In this document: positions 17,179 to 25,909 of the stretch, one piece after another
Layout of the letters: every line of letters begins with the position of its first letter
Numbering within the stretch: position 1 is the stretch's first letter
Origin: Flexivirga meconopsidis
GTDB lineage: Bacteria; Actinomycetota; Actinomycetes; Actinomycetales; Dermatophilaceae
Direction of reading: 5' to 3'
Length of the DNA stretch: 64,000 nucleotides
Assembly: GCF_026162425.1 (NCBI RefSeq)
Contig: NZ_JAOBQJ010000001.1
Span: forward strand, 372,001 to 436,000
Made by a program: the position numbers and the translations under genes
The notes under the pieces: model-generated
Told to the model about the DNA's origin: nothing
The model's database searches: none
Seen by the model: the letters and a program-made list of their open reading frames with translations, nothing else

Positions 17179-17607
17179 GTGACTGACAAGCACGGCACCG
17201 AACCCTGGGTGCGCACGGTTCGGCTGCCCTGGACCACCGAGTCGGTGCCGCAGGTGCGGGCCGACATCACCCGTGACCTGACGGCCGGCGGGATGCCGGA
17301 GCAGGTCACCGAGGAAGCTGAGACCGTGGTCGCCGAGCTCGTCGCCAATGCGATCCTGCACGGCCGGCCGATGCCCGACGGCAACGTGCGGGTGCGCTGG
17401 CGTGCGCGCCCTCCGCGGGTCGAGATCGAGGTGACCGACGGCGGGTCCGGAAAGCGCCCGCATCCCAAACCGCAGGCCGACTGGGCGCCGAGCGGCCGCG
17501 GGCTGCGCATCGTGCGATCGCTCGCCTACGAGTGGGGCGTCAGCGACGACGACGGTCACACCATGGTGTGGGCCGCGCTCGGTGGCGCGTCGCGGCGACG
17601 GGTCTGA
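17179..17607 (+). CDS. ATP-binding anti-sigma-factor-type protein (RsbW/SpoIIAB-like)
   Basis: 142 residues forming one GHKL ATPase domain of the HATPase_c_2 type. The N box AELVANAILHG, the G1 box VTDGGSGKR and the G2 box SGRGLRIVRSLA are intact. Such single-domain proteins bind and phosphorylate anti-anti-sigma factors or sequester sigma factors; many actinobacterial copies stand alone, as here. The GTG start has the RBS AAGGAAG. The stop is one base from the next ATG, so the P1 peptidase is co-translated. Confidence 0.88.
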   Translation: MTDKHGTEPWVRTVRLPWTTESVPQVRADITRDLTAGGMPEQVTEEAETVVAELVANAILHGRPMPDGNVRVRWRARPPRVEIEVTDGGSGKRPHPKPQADWAPSGRGLRIVRSLAYEWGVSDDDGHTMVWAALGGASRRRV

Positions 17608-17608
17608 C

Positions 17609-18478
17609 ATGGCGATCCCGATAGACGGGGTGCGCGTCGGTCACTGGACCGACACGGACGCCTGCACCGGCTGCACGGTGGTGGAATTCCCCGAGGGCAC
17701 CGTCGCGTCCTACGAATGCCGCGGCGGCGCACCCGCCGCACGCGAGCTCACGCTCCTCGAGACCGACAAGTCGGTCACCAGCATCGACGCACTGCTGCTG
17801 ACCGGCGGCTCGGCCTTCGGGCTGGCCGCCGCCGACGGCGTGATGCGCCGCATGGAGGAAGTCGGTCGCGGTGTGCTGACGCCTGCGGGCGCCGTGCCGA
17901 TCGTGCCGGCGCTCGGTCTCTTCGACCTGGCCGTCGGCGAGAGCGGCGTGCGGCCCGGTCCCGAGCAGGGGTATGCCGCCGCCGCGTCCGTCTCGCCGGA
18001 CGCCTCGCTGACCGGGCAGGTCGGCGCCGGGACCGGTGCCTACACCAGCCACTGGCGTGGACCGGAGGGCGCACGACCGGGTGGTTTGCGCGCCGCCGAG
18101 CGACGCATGGGTGAGGTGGTCGTCTGGGCGTTGGTCGCGGTCAATGCGTATGGCGACATCGACCTCGGCGACGCACCGGTCTCGACCGACGCGGTGGCGC
18201 GGCTGCAGGAGCCGTTCGAGTTCGGTGCGACCAGCGACCGCACGCACACCACGATCGGGGTGGTCGTCACCAACGCGCGGCTGGACAAGGTCGGTTGCCG
18301 CATCGTGGCGCAGGGTGCGCACGACGGCCTGGCTCGGTCGCTGACGCCGCCGCACACCCGTTTCGACGGGGACGCGTTCGTCGCCGCCGCGACTGGCGTC
18401 ATACCTGCTCATGTGGACGTGGTGCGCCTGCTTGCGCTGGCGGCGGTCACCGACGCGATCCGTGCGGCCGCCGATTAG
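17609..18478 (+). CDS. P1-family (DmpA-like) peptidase
   Basis: 289 residues. Recognisable family segments are VRVGHWTDTDACTGCTVV at the N-terminus, LLLTGGSAFGLAAADGV, the NAYGDI motif and DGDAFVAAATG near the C-terminus. P1 peptidases are N-terminal nucleophile enzymes that cleave themselves into two chains; the likely site is before the Thr pair in HTTIGVVVTNA. The family includes aminopeptidases and the nylon-oligomer hydrolases. ATG 17609 is one base after the previous stop. Substrate unknown. Confidence 0.9.
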   Translation: MAIPIDGVRVGHWTDTDACTGCTVVEFPEGTVASYECRGGAPAARELTLLETDKSVTSIDALLLTGGSAFGLAAADGVMRRMEEVGRGVLTPAGAVPIVPALGLFDLAVGESGVRPGPEQGYAAAASVSPDASLTGQVGAGTGAYTSHWRGPEGARPGGLRAAERRMGEVVVWALVAVNAYGDIDLGDAPVSTDAVARLQEPFEFGATSDRTHTTIGVVVTNARLDKVGCRIVAQGAHDGLARSLTPPHTRFDGDAFVAAATGVIPAHVDVVRLLALAAVTDAIRAAAD

Positions 18479-18481
18479 GGT
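18476..18481 (+). promoter_or_regulatory. -10 box TAGGGT
   Basis: TAGGGT overlaps the stop codon of the P1 peptidase gene and lies 8 bases before ATG 18490, with no RBS between: a leaderless promoter for the DUF5926 gene. Confidence 0.5.
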
Positions 18482-18489
18482 GATGCCTC

Positions 18490-19359
18490 ATGGGTAAGGC
18501 ATCGCGTCGCAAGGGCGCAGACAAGAAGGCCGCACGGGCAGCGCGAGTCCCGTTTGTTGCCAGGCCTTTTGCGGATCTGACCGGTGAGACCGAGTTGGTC
18601 GCGATGCGGGAGATCCTGCCCGCGGCGACGGTCCCGGTGCGCTTCCGGGGTCCGGACGGCGAACAGTCCGCGACGATCGCGACCGTCCTGCCGATGGCGT
18701 GGGCGGCTCTGCACCGCGATGACGGCGCGCTCTTCGTGGCCACCCAGGTCGGCGGCGGGTCGGGAGACCTCAGCCGTGACCTCGCCGCCGCGCTGCTGGC
18801 CGCAGCGGCCGCCGAGCCCGGCGACTCGATCGCGAACACCCCGCCGGTGACCGCCGACACGCCGCGGCTGCAGGACATCCTGGTCGACGGCCCGTTCGAG
18901 CCTGAGCTGCATGACGGCTTCGACTTCTGGATCGCCGCGGACGAGATGGACGAGGCGACCTCGGCGGCGCTCCAGCAGGCCAACGAGGCCGTCGCGCCGA
19001 CGGTCGCGCTGCCGTCCGCCGACACCGCCTACTGGTGCCGCATCGGCGAACGCACCTATGTCCGTTGGGTTCTGCCGCACGACGAGGACGCCGCCACGTC
19101 GGCGCTCGCCCGGCTGCACGCCGCCGGTGACAGCGCGCTCGGCGACGGCCGGCTGCTCGGAGCATTCCGCACCAGCGGCCTCCTCGTGCCGGTCTGGGAG
19201 GTCGACGCGACCGCCGAACCACTCTCGTATGACGCCCCGCTCGCCGAGCTGCGCACCCGGTTCGAGGCCGCGCTCGCCTCGGTCGCCGACCGGCCGCTCG
19301 ACGATGCCGAACGCCGCGCCCGGGCCGGTTTGGTCTCCCGCCAGATCACCATCCGGTAG
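18490..19359 (+). CDS. DUF5926 family protein
   Basis: 289 residues. The basic start MGKASRRKGADKKAARAAR and the following PFADLTGETELVAMREILPAAT, then TVLPMAWAALHRDDG, match the actinobacterial DUF5926 family. Function is unknown across the family. The zinc-binding SEC-C-like motif seen at the N-terminus of some relatives is absent here. The protein is soluble and acidic apart from its basic N-terminus, which may bind nucleic acid. Confidence 0.88.
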   Translation: MGKASRRKGADKKAARAARVPFVARPFADLTGETELVAMREILPAATVPVRFRGPDGEQSATIATVLPMAWAALHRDDGALFVATQVGGGSGDLSRDLAAALLAAAAAEPGDSIANTPPVTADTPRLQDILVDGPFEPELHDGFDFWIAADEMDEATSAALQQANEAVAPTVALPSADTAYWCRIGERTYVRWVLPHDEDAATSALARLHAAGDSALGDGRLLGAFRTSGLLVPVWEVDATAEPLSYDAPLAELRTRFEAALASVADRPLDDAERRARAGLVSRQITIR

Positions 19360-19418
19360 GCAAGCCGCGTGCCTGGCGGAACCCCGGCGTAACAGTGGCG
19401 GAGGTATGGCGGATCATC

Positions 19419-19424
19419 TAGACT
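19419..19424 (+). promoter_or_regulatory. -10 box TAGACT (leaderless)
   Basis: TAGACT lies 6 bases before GTG 19431. The 12-mer TAGACTGGTGCG recurs before the internal GTG of the TetR gene at 29981, also in front of a GTGACC start. Confidence 0.65.
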
Positions 19425-19430
19425 GGTGCG

Positions 19431-20174
19431 GTGACCGCCGCTCGCTGGACCTCCGCCGACCCGCGCCGCGACCGCGCGCGAGCGATCGCCGACCTGCTTC
19501 GGGAGCGGATCAGTAGCGGCGAACTGCCCGCCGACGCGCGGCTGGACGAGGATGAGCTGGGCACGGCATACAACGCCTCCCGCAACAGCGTTCGCGAGGC
19601 GCTCGACCTGCTGGTCGCCGACGGGCTGGTGAGCCGCAGGCGCGGGGTCGGCACGCGGGTGAGCGCGCCGAAGCTGGGGCACGGACTCGACCGTCTGGCC
19701 GGCCTGGCCGAGACGCTGACCGGTCAGGGCGAGGTCCGCAACGAGGTGCTCGAGGCGCGCCGGCTGCGCCGGCTGCCGAAGGAGGCCGCCGCCCGGCTCG
19801 ACCAGAAAGCCACTGCCGGCGGAGTGCGGATCCGACGGCTGCGCCTGCTCGACGGCGAGCCGCTGTCGCTGGACATCAGCTATTTCCCCACCGACGTCGG
19901 TGCACCGTTGCTGGGCGCCGACCTGTCCGGCACCGACGTCTTCCAGCTGCTCGAGGAGTCCCTCGGCACCCGGCTCGGCAGCGCGCAGCTCGTCGTGCAC
20001 GCCGATGTCGCGGACGCCGACCTCGCGGCGCTGCTGCAGGTCGCTACGGGCGACCCGGTCTTCCGCATCGATCGGCTCACCAGGCTGCCCGACGGCCGAC
20101 CGGTCGACGCCGAGCAACTGCACGTGCGCGCGGACCGCATCGCCCTGGAGGCGACGATCGAGCGGGACCGCTGA
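19431..20174 (+). CDS. GntR-family regulator with UTRA-type effector domain
   Basis: 247 residues. The winged helix is typical of GntR: AIADLLRERISSGELPADARLDEDELGTAYNASRNSVREALDLL, followed by RRRGVGTRVS. The remaining 165 residues fit the UTRA/HutC type rather than the FadR type (RIRRLRLLDGEPLSLDISYFP). GTG 19431 follows a leaderless -10 box. It overlaps the next gene by one base (TGATG), so it is expressed with the TauE-type permease and probably controls it. Confidence 0.9.
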   Translation: MTAARWTSADPRRDRARAIADLLRERISSGELPADARLDEDELGTAYNASRNSVREALDLLVADGLVSRRRGVGTRVSAPKLGHGLDRLAGLAETLTGQGEVRNEVLEARRLRRLPKEAAARLDQKATAGGVRIRRLRLLDGEPLSLDISYFPTDVGAPLLGADLSGTDVFQLLEESLGTRLGSAQLVVHADVADADLAALLQVATGDPVFRIDRLTRLPDGRPVDAEQLHVRADRIALEATIERDR

Positions 20175-20932
20175 TGTCCGCGCTCACCCTCGTGGCGCTC
20201 GGGGTGTTCGGCCTGCTCGGCGGCGTCGGCATCAGCGCCATCGGTCCCGGCGGAGTGTTGCCGACGATCGGCCTGGCGATGCTCACCACGCTGTCGCCCG
20301 CGCAGATCGCCGGCACCGCGCTGGTGACGCACGTCGCGACCGGCGGCGCCGGCAGCGCCGCCTACCTGCGCTCCGGTGAGCTGCGTCGTCCGCAGGTGCG
20401 TCGCACTGCCCAATTACTGTGTGCCACAGCTGTTTTCGGCACACCCATCGGCATACTGGTCAACTCCTGGTTGTCACCGCGCGCGTTCAGCGTCGCGCTC
20501 GCGGTGCTGATGGCCGGGGTGGCCGCGCTGGTGCTGCTGCGCGAGCGGGGTAGGACCAACCGCGCCACCGGTCACCACCCGCCGCAGGCGGTCGTCGCCG
20601 GCATCGGCGGGGCGGTCGCCGTGGTCGCGGGCGTCGTGGGCATCGGTGGCCCGATGCTCACCGTGCCATTGCTCGTGGTCGCCGGCGTGGACATGCTCGA
20701 GGCGCTGGCCGCCGCACAGGCCCAGTCGGTGATCATCGCGGGCGTCGGCAGCATCGGCTACGCGATGCAGGGTTCGGTCGACTGGAAGGTGGCCGCGCTC
20801 GTCGGGATCCCCGAGCTCATCGGCGTGTTCGTCGGCTGGCGGATCGCTCGCGCACTACCGGTGCGGATGCTGCGTTTCGGGCTCGTCGCGGCGATGCTGG
20901 CGGTTGCGCCATACCTCGCGCTGCACGGCTGA
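20174..20932 (+). CDS. TauE/SafE (TSUP) family membrane permease
   Basis: 252 residues, seven or eight membrane helices, with the TSUP hallmark of two related halves: FGLLGGVGISAIGPGGVLPTIGL and GGAVAVVAGVVGIGGPMLTVPLL. Family members move sulfite, sulfoacetate or other small organic anions. Its direct coupling to a GntR regulator suggests an inducible carbon or sulfur substrate. It converges on the large membrane protein gene, with three bases between the stops. Confidence 0.9.
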   Translation: MSALTLVALGVFGLLGGVGISAIGPGGVLPTIGLAMLTTLSPAQIAGTALVTHVATGGAGSAAYLRSGELRRPQVRRTAQLLCATAVFGTPIGILVNSWLSPRAFSVALAVLMAGVAALVLLRERGRTNRATGHHPPQAVVAGIGGAVAVVAGVVGIGGPMLTVPLLVVAGVDMLEALAAAQAQSVIIAGVGSIGYAMQGSVDWKVAALVGIPELIGVFVGWRIARALPVRMLRFGLVAAMLAVAPYLALHG

Positions 20933-20935
20933 GCA

Positions 20936-23122
20936 TCAGGTCGCCGATGCCTCGGCGTTGTCCGGCGACGGATGGCGATGGGCGAGCGTGCCGGTGAGAC
21001 GGCGGCGGGCGTGCGTCTCCGAACTCATCCGGGCCGCGAGCAGGATCAGCAGCGGAGCGAGCAGCAGCATCCCGGTCGGCGGGATCGACACCCCGGAGTC
21101 GTTCGCCGCGAAGCCGAGCAACCAGCAGACGGTGATCGCCGCCAGGCCCTGGCCGAGCATCGGCACCCGGTCGACCACTCCGGCGACCACGCTGCCGGGT
21201 CGACGCGACGGCGCGAGCAGCACGACGACCGCAAGCACCAGGATGAGCGGCACCAGCGCCGTGTACCAAGTGCTCGACAGCATCGTCCAGTTGGCCTTGA
21301 TGATGCGTTCGATGCCGGTGAACTCGCCGTGATTGCGGACCTGCGAGACGAAATCGCCCAGGTGCGTGCGGTATTGCGGCGGTCGCAGATAGTCCAGCAC
21401 CGCGATCACGCCGACGATCAGGACCGCTGTGCCGACAATCAGCGAGGCGCGCCGCCAGGTGAGCGCGATGCCGGCGGCGTTGAGCGTGAGGTAGGCGAAC
21501 GCCGGGAACATCGCGAGCGGACCAGCGCCGTCGGCACCCCACATCGGGGTGCCGTCGATCACCAGCGTCGTCAGCCCGATGAGTATGACGGTGGCCGCGG
21601 CGAGCCGGTTGTGTCCGCGGGACTGCAACTGGCCGGCCAGGCAGGCCGCGATGAGCAGCGTGCTGGTCGTGAGCAGGGCGCCCCCGACGTTGCCCATGCC
21701 GTAGAAGCGCCCGCCATACACCGGTTGCAGGCCCATGATCGAGGTGAACTGCAGGGGACTGCCGTGGATCGCGTCGAGCAACAGCACCGACGCGGTCACC
21801 GTCGCCAGGAAGATCGGCGGCCCGAGCGGATGCCTGCGCCAGGGCCCGACAAGTGCCAGGACGGCGAGCAGCAGGGCGATCCCGGCGATGCTCCAGCCGA
21901 GGGTGGTGCGCGGCTCCGACCCTTCCCACCAGGGCACCAGGCCGACCAGCCAGGTGGAGATCGGCATCGCCGCGGTCCACGCGGCGACCCCGGCGAACCA
22001 GCCGCGCAGCAAACGGCTCCGCCCGAGGGTGACGCCCGCTCTCCGGGCGCGGTGTCTGCGGATCACCCACCATGCGCAACCAACCGCCAGCAGCGCCACC
22101 ATCGCCGCCACGAACCGGACCAGGAAGTCACCGGTCAGCCCGTGCTCGATGCGCAGCTGCAGCGCGATCGTGCGGGCATCGACGATCGCGCTGTCGCCTG
22201 CGTCGCGCGGCTGCACCACCGGCACCCGCCCCTCGCGCAGATTCGGGGCGGCGGCGCCGAGCCGGGAGAAGACCAGCGCCGACAGGTCCGTGGTCTGGAT
22301 GACGCCGGGTTGCTGCGTGGAGTCGGCAGTCAGCAACCCGTGCGGGACGCCGGGTCCGGCGACGACGACGGTGTGCAGGAGTTCGGGTCCGGAGTCGTCG
22401 GCGAATCCGGCGACCACGAAGGTGGTGTTCGGCGGTGCCCGTTCGACGATCGTGCGCAGCGCCGTGTCGTTGCGGGTCGGCAGGTCGACCAGCGTCACCG
22501 GGCATTTCGTCAGATCGACCTGCGACACGTCGATGGTGTAGTTGGCTATCTGGCCGTTGGCGTTGGCGGCGGCGAAGCCGGCATACCGGCCGGCGGCGGT
22601 GATGCACTGCCCGCCCTTCGCCAGGCGGGTCCCCATCGAGGCGATATTGGCCGGGACGCTGCGCGACAGGTTGAGCTTGCGCCACGAGTTCCACATGGCG
22701 AACGGGTAGTAGGCAGGCGCCGCGGCGCCGGTCGGCGTGCCGCCACCGGGTCGCTGCGGCGCCGGCAGGACGGTGCACGGCTTCGGCTTCTCACCGGGCG
22801 GGGTCATCGGCACGGACGCGCCGAGCGTCGTACGAGACCCCGCCGAGAAGGTCAGCCACGACTGGCTGGAGCAGCTGTGCGGCGACAGGTTGCGGGTCGC
22901 CATCGACCCGGCGGCGCCCTCGGTGGCCAGCTTCCACAACGTCGGGGTGCGGGTCGGGCCGACCTGATCCCAGGACAACGCCGGCTGACTGATGACGACG
23001 ATCGGCCCGGGCTGGCTGATCGGCTTGGCACTTGGCCAGGCGACGATCCAGGAGACCAGATAGGACACCCCGACCCCGACGACGGCGACCGCGAGCAACC
23101 AGGCCAGCCACCGTTTGAACAT
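20936..23122 (-). CDS. large membrane protein with phosphatase-like extracytoplasmic domain
   Basis: 728 residues. After one N-terminal helix, residues 30-330 form an extracytoplasmic domain resembling the alkaline-phosphatase superfamily fold (VVISQPALSWDQV, TPTLWKLATEGAAGSM, ending VVAGPGVPHGLL). About ten membrane helices follow, with RFYGMGNVGGALL between helices. This architecture is conserved in actinobacteria next to cell-envelope genes; no function is established to my knowledge. ATG 23122 starts MFKRWLAW, a natural membrane-protein beginning. The opposite strand is also open across the same length, but its product is Arg/Gly-rich and without domains. Confidence 0.8.
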   Translation of the reverse strand: MFKRWLAWLLAVAVVGVGVSYLVSWIVAWPSAKPISQPGPIVVISQPALSWDQVGPTRTPTLWKLATEGAAGSMATRNLSPHSCSSQSWLTFSAGSRTTLGASVPMTPPGEKPKPCTVLPAPQRPGGGTPTGAAAPAYYPFAMWNSWRKLNLSRSVPANIASMGTRLAKGGQCITAAGRYAGFAAANANGQIANYTIDVSQVDLTKCPVTLVDLPTRNDTALRTIVERAPPNTTFVVAGFADDSGPELLHTVVVAGPGVPHGLLTADSTQQPGVIQTTDLSALVFSRLGAAAPNLREGRVPVVQPRDAGDSAIVDARTIALQLRIEHGLTGDFLVRFVAAMVALLAVGCAWWVIRRHRARRAGVTLGRSRLLRGWFAGVAAWTAAMPISTWLVGLVPWWEGSEPRTTLGWSIAGIALLLAVLALVGPWRRHPLGPPIFLATVTASVLLLDAIHGSPLQFTSIMGLQPVYGGRFYGMGNVGGALLTTSTLLIAACLAGQLQSRGHNRLAAATVILIGLTTLVIDGTPMWGADGAGPLAMFPAFAYLTLNAAGIALTWRRASLIVGTAVLIVGVIAVLDYLRPPQYRTHLGDFVSQVRNHGEFTGIERIIKANWTMLSSTWYTALVPLILVLAVVVLLAPSRRPGSVVAGVVDRVPMLGQGLAAITVCWLLGFAANDSGVSIPPTGMLLLAPLLILLAARMSSETHARRRLTGTLAHRHPSPDNAEASAT

Positions 23123-23180
23123 GATCGACCATTCTGCGGCATGGGCGCCCCAACCGGGCAATCCGTGTCGGCCACCGGTC

Positions 23181-23186
23181 TAACCT
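23181..23186 (+). promoter_or_regulatory. -10 box TAACCT (leaderless)
   Basis: TAACCT is 7 bases before GTG 23194 with no RBS, fitting the leaderless pattern. It lies in the divergent region opposite the large membrane protein gene. Confidence 0.55.
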
Positions 23187-23193
23187 CACTGCT

Positions 23194-23673
23194 GTGACCG
23201 CGACAACCATTGCCGTGCTGGCCGTGATCCTCGCCGTGCTGGCGCTGGCCGGTGCCGGTGCGGCCTGGCTGCGGCTGCGCGCGGTGCAACGGCAGTTCCG
23301 CGTGCTCTGGGGTGATGGTCCGCAGCGCGATGCGGCCGCGACCATGCGGATGCACATCGGCCGCATCGACGCCCTCGACGACCGGGTCACTCGCCTCGAC
23401 GGCCGGGTCGACGGCATCGGCGAACATGTCGCGGCCGGGCTGCGGCATGTTGCGGTGGTTCGCTACGACGCCTTCGGCGACATGGGCGGCCGGTTGTCCT
23501 TCTCGGCGGCGATCATCGACGACGCCGGCGACGGGCTGGTGCTGTCGTCGATCCACGCCCGCGGCGAGTCGCGCACCTACGCCAAGGGCGTGGTCTCCGG
23601 TCGGTCCGAGATCACCCTCACTCCCGAGGAACAGCAGGCGCTGGCTTCGGCGCGCAGCGACCGGGCCGTATGA
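23194..23673 (+). CDS. DUF4446 family membrane-anchored protein
   Basis: 159 residues. One N-terminal helix is followed by a short coiled coil (IDALDDRVTRLDGRVDGI) and the conserved DUF4446 core: RYDAFGDMGGRLSFSAAIID, GDGLVLSSIHARGESRTYAKGV, ending in LTPEEQQAL. Function unknown. It overlaps the next gene by ATGA. In many Gram-positive genomes DUF4446 genes sit near chromosome-partition or envelope genes; here the neighbours are an MFS transporter and pheA. Confidence 0.9.
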   Translation: MTATTIAVLAVILAVLALAGAGAAWLRLRAVQRQFRVLWGDGPQRDAAATMRMHIGRIDALDDRVTRLDGRVDGIGEHVAAGLRHVAVVRYDAFGDMGGRLSFSAAIIDDAGDGLVLSSIHARGESRTYAKGVVSGRSEITLTPEEQQALASARSDRAV

Positions 23674-24929
23674 CGGGGCGCGCCGCAGCCGACGCGACCC
23701 CGCTGCCGGCCGCGTTCACTCGGTTCTGGACCGGCGAGACGGTCTCGTCGTTCGGCACCTACGTCAGCGTGCTGGCGCTGCAGGTGATCGTGCTTGAGAC
23801 GCTGCACGGCACGGTCGGTGACGTCGGCTGGCTCAACTCCGCCCGGTGGCTGCCGTATCTCGTGCTGGGCCTGTTCGCCGGTGCCTGGGTGGAGCGGCGC
23901 CGACGGCAGCCGGTGCTGGTGGCCACCGATTTGGCCGCCGGCGTGCTGCTCGGTGCGATCCCGGTGGCGTGGGCGTGCGGAGTGCTGTCGCTGCCCCTCC
24001 TGCTGGTGGTCGTGATGCTCTTCGGCACGGTCACCCTCCTCAACGGTGCCGCGTCGATGGCGGTGTTGCCGCGGCTGGTGGACCGGCCGCTCCTGCAACG
24101 CGCGCACGCCCGCATCGACGGCTCGGACGCCGTAGCCCAGGCGAGCGGACCGGCCCTCGCCGGCGTGCTGATCAAGGTGATGGGCGCGCCGCTGGCCGTG
24201 GTCGTGGACGCGGCGAGCTACCTCTTCTCGGCGGCGATGATGGCCTCCCTGCGGGTCGCCGACCCGATCCCGGCGGTGACCGGTCCGCGCAACCTGCGCC
24301 GCGAGATCGCCGACGGGATGCGCTGGCTCTACAAGGGCAGTCTCGGGCCGATGTCGGTGAGCACGCACATCTGGTTCGTCGGGAACGCGACCCTGGGAGT
24401 CGTCGTCCCGGCATACGCACTGCAGGTGTTGGACCTGCAGGTGCTGGCCTTCGCCATCACGAGCGCGGCGGCCGGCGTCGGTGCGCTGGCCGGGGCGAGT
24501 GTGACCACGCGGGTGGGTCGCGGAATCGGCACCGGGCGCACGATCATCGGCGCGCACGCGCTGTCCGCGGTCGCTGTCATGGTGATGGCGGCCGCCGGGT
24601 TGGGCAGCGGGGTCGGTGCCACGGTGGTGCTGGGCGTCGGCCAGTTGTTGCACGGCTGCGCGATGGGCCTGTCCAACTCGCACGAGATGGCCTATCGGCA
24701 GACGGTCACCCCCGATCACCTGCTCGCGCGCACCAACACCACCGGCCGCGCCTTCAACCGCGCGGTGGTGGTCGTCGTCGCGCCGCTGGCCGGTCTGCTC
24801 GCGACCGCGATCGGCGAGCGCGACACCCTGGTCGTTGCCGTGGTCGCCTTCGCGCTGGCCTGCGCGGTGCTCGCCGGTTCCACGGTCCGGACGGTCGATC
24901 TCACCTCCCGGACTCGTGAGCTTGAATGA
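23670..24929 (+). CDS. MFS transporter
   Basis: 419 residues with twelve predicted membrane helices. The first loop ends RFWTGETVSSFGTYVS, the usual start of the MFS_3 drug-exporter-like group, and GAWVERRRRQPVLVATD is the conserved loop 2-3 motif. It is likely a proton-driven exporter; the substrate is unknown. Start and stop overlap both neighbours (ATGA), placing it in one translational unit with DUF4446 and prephenate dehydratase. Confidence 0.9.
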   Translation: MTGRAAADATPLPAAFTRFWTGETVSSFGTYVSVLALQVIVLETLHGTVGDVGWLNSARWLPYLVLGLFAGAWVERRRRQPVLVATDLAAGVLLGAIPVAWACGVLSLPLLLVVVMLFGTVTLLNGAASMAVLPRLVDRPLLQRAHARIDGSDAVAQASGPALAGVLIKVMGAPLAVVVDAASYLFSAAMMASLRVADPIPAVTGPRNLRREIADGMRWLYKGSLGPMSVSTHIWFVGNATLGVVVPAYALQVLDLQVLAFAITSAAAGVGALAGASVTTRVGRGIGTGRTIIGAHALSAVAVMVMAAAGLGSGVGATVVLGVGQLLHGCAMGLSNSHEMAYRQTVTPDHLLARTNTTGRAFNRAVVVVVAPLAGLLATAIGERDTLVVAVVAFALACAVLAGSTVRTVDLTSRTRELE

Positions 24930-25858
24930 ACCCGATGAAGTACGGATATCTCGGTCCTGACGGCACGTTCACCCAGGCGGCGCTGCTCGCGTGGGAGCCG
25001 GCCGCCACCGCCGAGCAGGTCGCCTGTCCCTCGGTCGATCTCGCGCTCGCGGCGGTGCGATCCGGCGAGCTCGACGCCGCGATGGTGCCGATCGAGAACT
25101 CCGTCGAGGGCGGCGTCTCCGCGACGCTCGACGCCCTGTCGGTCGGTGAGCCGCTGCAGGTGATCGGCGAGGTGCTGGTCCCGATCACCTTCGTGCTGGT
25201 CGCACCCCCGGGCATCACGCTGGACCAGGTCCGCGCCGTCGGCACCCACCCGCACGGCTGGGCTCAGGTGCGCGGCTGGATGGCGGCCAACCTGCCCGAG
25301 GCAGTGCACGTGCCAACGCTCTCGACCGCCGGTGCGGCCGCCGGACTGCGGGACGCCGATGCGGCCTCCGATCCGCCGTCGTATGACGCAGCAGTCTGCG
25401 CGCCGGTCGCGGGGCACGGTCTGCAGGTGCTCGCCGAGCACATCGAGGACCGGGACGCGGCGGTCACCCGATTCGTGCTGGTGTCCCGTCCCGGCCTCAG
25501 TCCGGCGCCGACCGGCGCCGACAAGACAACCGTGGTGCTCTTCCAGAGCAGCGACCACCCCGGTGGTCTGCTCGAGCTGCTCGAACACTTCGCCGCTCGC
25601 GGCATCAACATGACCAGACTCGAATCGCGCCCGACCGGGGAGGCGATGGGCAGCTACTGCTTCTCGATCGACTTCGAGGGACACGTCCGCGACGAACGGG
25701 TCGGCGAGGCACTCACCGGGCTGCGCCGGGTGACCAAGGAGGTCCGCTTCCTCGGCTCCTACCCGCGCGCCGACGGCAAGGCAGCGTCGGTGCCGAAAAC
25801 CGCTGCCAATGAAGCCTTTTCAGAGGCGCGCGATTGGCTCGACCGGCTGCGCGGCTGA
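24926..25858 (+). CDS. pheA: prephenate dehydratase
   Basis: 310 residues. The catalytic domain begins YGYLGPDGTFTQAAL and includes VPIENSVEGGV and the AVTRFVLV motif, whose Thr-Arg-Phe is essential in the family. The C-terminal ACT domain (DHPGGLLELLEHFAARGINMTRLESRPT) gives phenylalanine feedback. The enzyme converts prephenate to phenylpyruvate. ATG 24926 overlaps the MFS stop; ATG 24935 would give a protein three residues shorter. Confidence 0.96.
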   Translation: MNPMKYGYLGPDGTFTQAALLAWEPAATAEQVACPSVDLALAAVRSGELDAAMVPIENSVEGGVSATLDALSVGEPLQVIGEVLVPITFVLVAPPGITLDQVRAVGTHPHGWAQVRGWMAANLPEAVHVPTLSTAGAAAGLRDADAASDPPSYDAAVCAPVAGHGLQVLAEHIEDRDAAVTRFVLVSRPGLSPAPTGADKTTVVLFQSSDHPGGLLELLEHFAARGINMTRLESRPTGEAMGSYCFSIDFEGHVRDERVGEALTGLRRVTKEVRFLGSYPRADGKAASVPKTAANEAFSEARDWLDRLRG

Positions 25859-25878
25859 CGCAGTCAGGGTCGACTGCG
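25859..25878. terminator. hairpin between convergent pheA and sortase genes
   Basis: Arms CGCAGTC (25859-25865) and GACTGCG (25872-25878) with a 6-base loop directly after the pheA stop. Confidence 0.55.
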
Positions 25879-25909
25879 GTCCTCACCGCGGCTCACGGCA
25901 TACCTCGGA

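Noticed and set aside
20972-23197. 741-residue open frame opposite the large membrane protein
   Set aside because: Repetitive Arg/Gly/Asp product without domains; the minus-strand protein has helices and conserved motifs.
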